NCBI GenBank assembly: GCA_030618505.1
Contig: JAUXDF010000264.1
Location: 1-5,055 of the forward strand
Reading direction: 5' to 3'
Length of the DNA stretch: 5,055 nucleotides
Origin: Spongiibacteraceae bacterium
GTDB lineage: Bacteria; Pseudomonadota; Gammaproteobacteria; Pseudomonadales; PIVM01
The notes under the pieces are model-generated. The model saw nothing but the letters and a program-made list of their open reading frames with translations. It made no database searches and was not told where the DNA came from. Made by a program: the position numbers and the translations under genes. Below, piece by piece: positions 3,958 through 5,055 of this stretch. How positions within the stretch are numbered: the first letter of the stretch is position 1; every line of letters begins with the position of its first letter.

Positions 3958-5055
3958 TTACGTATCCCTGGAATAAAGATGCTCTCGAGTCCACGGTATT
4001 CGATTGTTTCGAGCGGGAGAAAAAACTACCTGAAACAGTTGTAGCTGTCCACTGCTAAAAGCAGCGGTTGAGCCGGCCAAATAGAGTCGCCAGGCTCGAA
4101 CAAATTTTTTGTCAAACATCCGCTCAACCTCAGTACTGTTTTTCTCAAAGCGATCAGACCAGTGTCGGAGGGTTTCTGCATAATGGAGGCGAATGTTTTC
4201 TACATCTTGCACGGAAAATTTATTGGGTTCGAATATCTCCATCATCTCACGTAATGTTGGAGGGTAAGCGCCGGGAAAAATACGCCGTTCGATCCAGGCA
4301 TTCATGGGCCCTGGGCTGTTTCGCCCGATGGTGTGAATAAGTGCTCTTCCCTCTGGCTTTAAGCAGCGATGAACGACATCTCCCAGTATCGGGAAATCAC
4401 TCTTGCCGACGTGCTCCAGCATACCGACGGACACAAAGACGTCAAACTGGCCGCTAATATTTCTGTAGTCGTCCAGTACATATTCTATCTGTTCCGAAAG
4501 ACCTTCTTTTTCAGCTTGCTGGCGTGCGTGCTTTACCTGTTCCTGGGAAATATTGTAAGCCTTAACCTTGCAGCCGTAATGTTTGGCCATAAAGCGCGCC
4601 AGACCACCCCATCCGCAGCCTGCTTCAACAACACTGTCATCGGGTCCCAGTTGTAGCTTTCGGCAGATATGATGAAGTTTAGCAATTTGAGCCTCCTCCA
4701 GACTGGCATAGGGGTTTGGGAAATAGGCACAGGTGTATTGCATCTCTGCGGTATCCAGCCACAATTTATAAAATTCATTGCCGATATCGTAGTGGGCCTG
4801 AATGTTTTCCTGGGCTTTATCAAAGGAGTTAAAGATACGTCGGTGCCCCAACCAAAGCAGTGCCTGACGTAACCGGCTGCCTTTGCCCTGTTGAGAAATG
4901 CCTTTGTAAATGATTTCCATAAATTCAACCAGGTCACCCTCAAATTCAACATCTCCCTGGGTGTACAGATCACCCCAATGGCGCTCGGGATCACTGATAG
5001 TTTGCAGCAGTGCTTTGCGATTGCGGTAGCGTAGAATTGCCACCGGGTTATCGAC
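3958..5055 (-). CDS. cfa: Cyclopropane-fatty-acyl-phospholipid synthase (Cfa family); 5' end outside window
   Basis: SAM-dependent enzyme that adds a methylene bridge to cis double bonds of membrane phospholipid acyl chains at the inner membrane. The frame is open to the right edge: GTC GAT AAC CCG precedes the GTG at 5043, and that GTG is probably internal. The 365 visible residues lack perhaps 20-50 at the N-terminus compared with relatives. Counting from that GTG, the N-terminal lipid-binding part includes GDLYTQGDVEFEGDLVEF (24-41). HYDIGNEFYKLWLD leads to YTCAYF with Cys105. The SAM motif VVEAGCGWGGLARFM is at 138-152, followed by VSVGMLEHVG (Glu210), LIHTIG (His237) and LHYAETLRHW (Tyr288). 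Cys105, Glu210, His237 and Tyr288 correspond to Cys139, Glu239, His266 and Tyr317, the bicarbonate-site residues of E. coli Cfa, so the enzyme should be active. The C-terminus QLFQVVFSPARNNRIPWTREHLY is typical. It converges with the Rieske gene. Relatives making methylated rather than cyclopropane fatty acids cannot be fully excluded. Confidence 0.95.
   Translation of the reverse strand, partial: VDNPVAILRYRNRKALLQTISDPERHWGDLYTQGDVEFEGDLVEFMEIIYKGISQQGKGSRLRQALLWLGHRRIFNSFDKAQENIQAHYDIGNEFYKLWLDTAEMQYTCAYFPNPYASLEEAQIAKLHHICRKLQLGPDDSVVEAGCGWGGLARFMAKHYGCKVKAYNISQEQVKHARQQAEKEGLSEQIEYVLDDYRNISGQFDVFVSVGMLEHVGKSDFPILGDVVHRCLKPEGRALIHTIGRNSPGPMNAWIERRIFPGAYPPTLREMMEIFEPNKFSVQDVENIRLHYAETLRHWSDRFEKNSTEVERMFDKKFVRAWRLYLAGSTAAFSSGQLQLFQVVFSPARNNRIPWTREHLYSRDT

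Noticed and set aside
3806..3994. Minus-strand 62-codon ORF overlapping the cfa end
   Set aside because: It overlaps the cfa stop in another frame and its composition (Ser, Arg, Pro-rich) is that of an out-of-frame reading of the more gene-like 40-codon ORF.
3690..4058. Plus-strand 122-codon ORF starting TTG after the Rieske gene
   Set aside because: It runs antisense through the 40-codon minus ORF and into the 3' end of cfa, has no Shine-Dalgarno or recognisable motif, and reads through the REP-like palindrome; almost certainly a shadow.
4369..4656. Plus-strand ORFs across 4068-4872, one with a hydrophobic stretch
   Set aside because: They lie wholly antisense to the conserved SAM-binding and catalytic core of cfa; the hydrophobic stretch is the complement of cfa codons.

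Overview
The window is an ordinary-looking piece of a proteobacterial chromosome, most likely gammaproteobacterial. The evidence is a long (67K-type) SppA with the CxxC tail of the E. coli enzyme, an EfpL/YeiP paralogue of EF-P, a COG4324-type lipoprotein aminopeptidase, a Cfa synthase, and two kinds of small palindromic intergenic repeat. A marine or environmental lineage is a guess from the moderate base composition; I cannot name the genus.

Layout, left to right: the C-terminal part of sppA (+, 5' end outside the window); a 188-bp gap holding a strongly structured palindrome that looks like a small non-autonomous mobile element; then a tight co-directional run of four genes: efpL/yeiP, a putative zinc aminopeptidase lipoprotein, a DgkA/undecaprenol-kinase-type membrane kinase, and a stand-alone Rieske [2Fe-2S] ferredoxin. 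Gaps in that run are 9 bp, a 4-bp overlap, and 22 bp. A 273-bp convergent intergenic region follows, with a 12-bp perfect REP-like palindrome and a 40-codon minus-strand ORF of unknown identity. The right end is a minus-strand cyclopropane-fatty-acyl-phospholipid synthase whose start lies outside the window.

The genes share a loose envelope and translation theme. SppA and the aminopeptidase act in envelope proteolysis. DgkA recycles or phosphorylates a membrane lipid alcohol. Cfa modifies phospholipid acyl chains. EfpL relieves ribosome stalling. I see no defence system, CRISPR array, tRNA, rRNA, integrase or intact transposase.

The best observation is the sppA-efpL gap. It contains a 150-bp segment with 14-bp imperfect terminal inverted repeats (11/14), flanked exactly by 8-bp direct repeats. 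Removing it would leave sppA and efpL only about 30-40 bp apart, as expected if a MITE split an older tight gene pair. The second is the 40-codon ORF next to cfa, which reads like real coding sequence but has no recognisable ribosome binding site.
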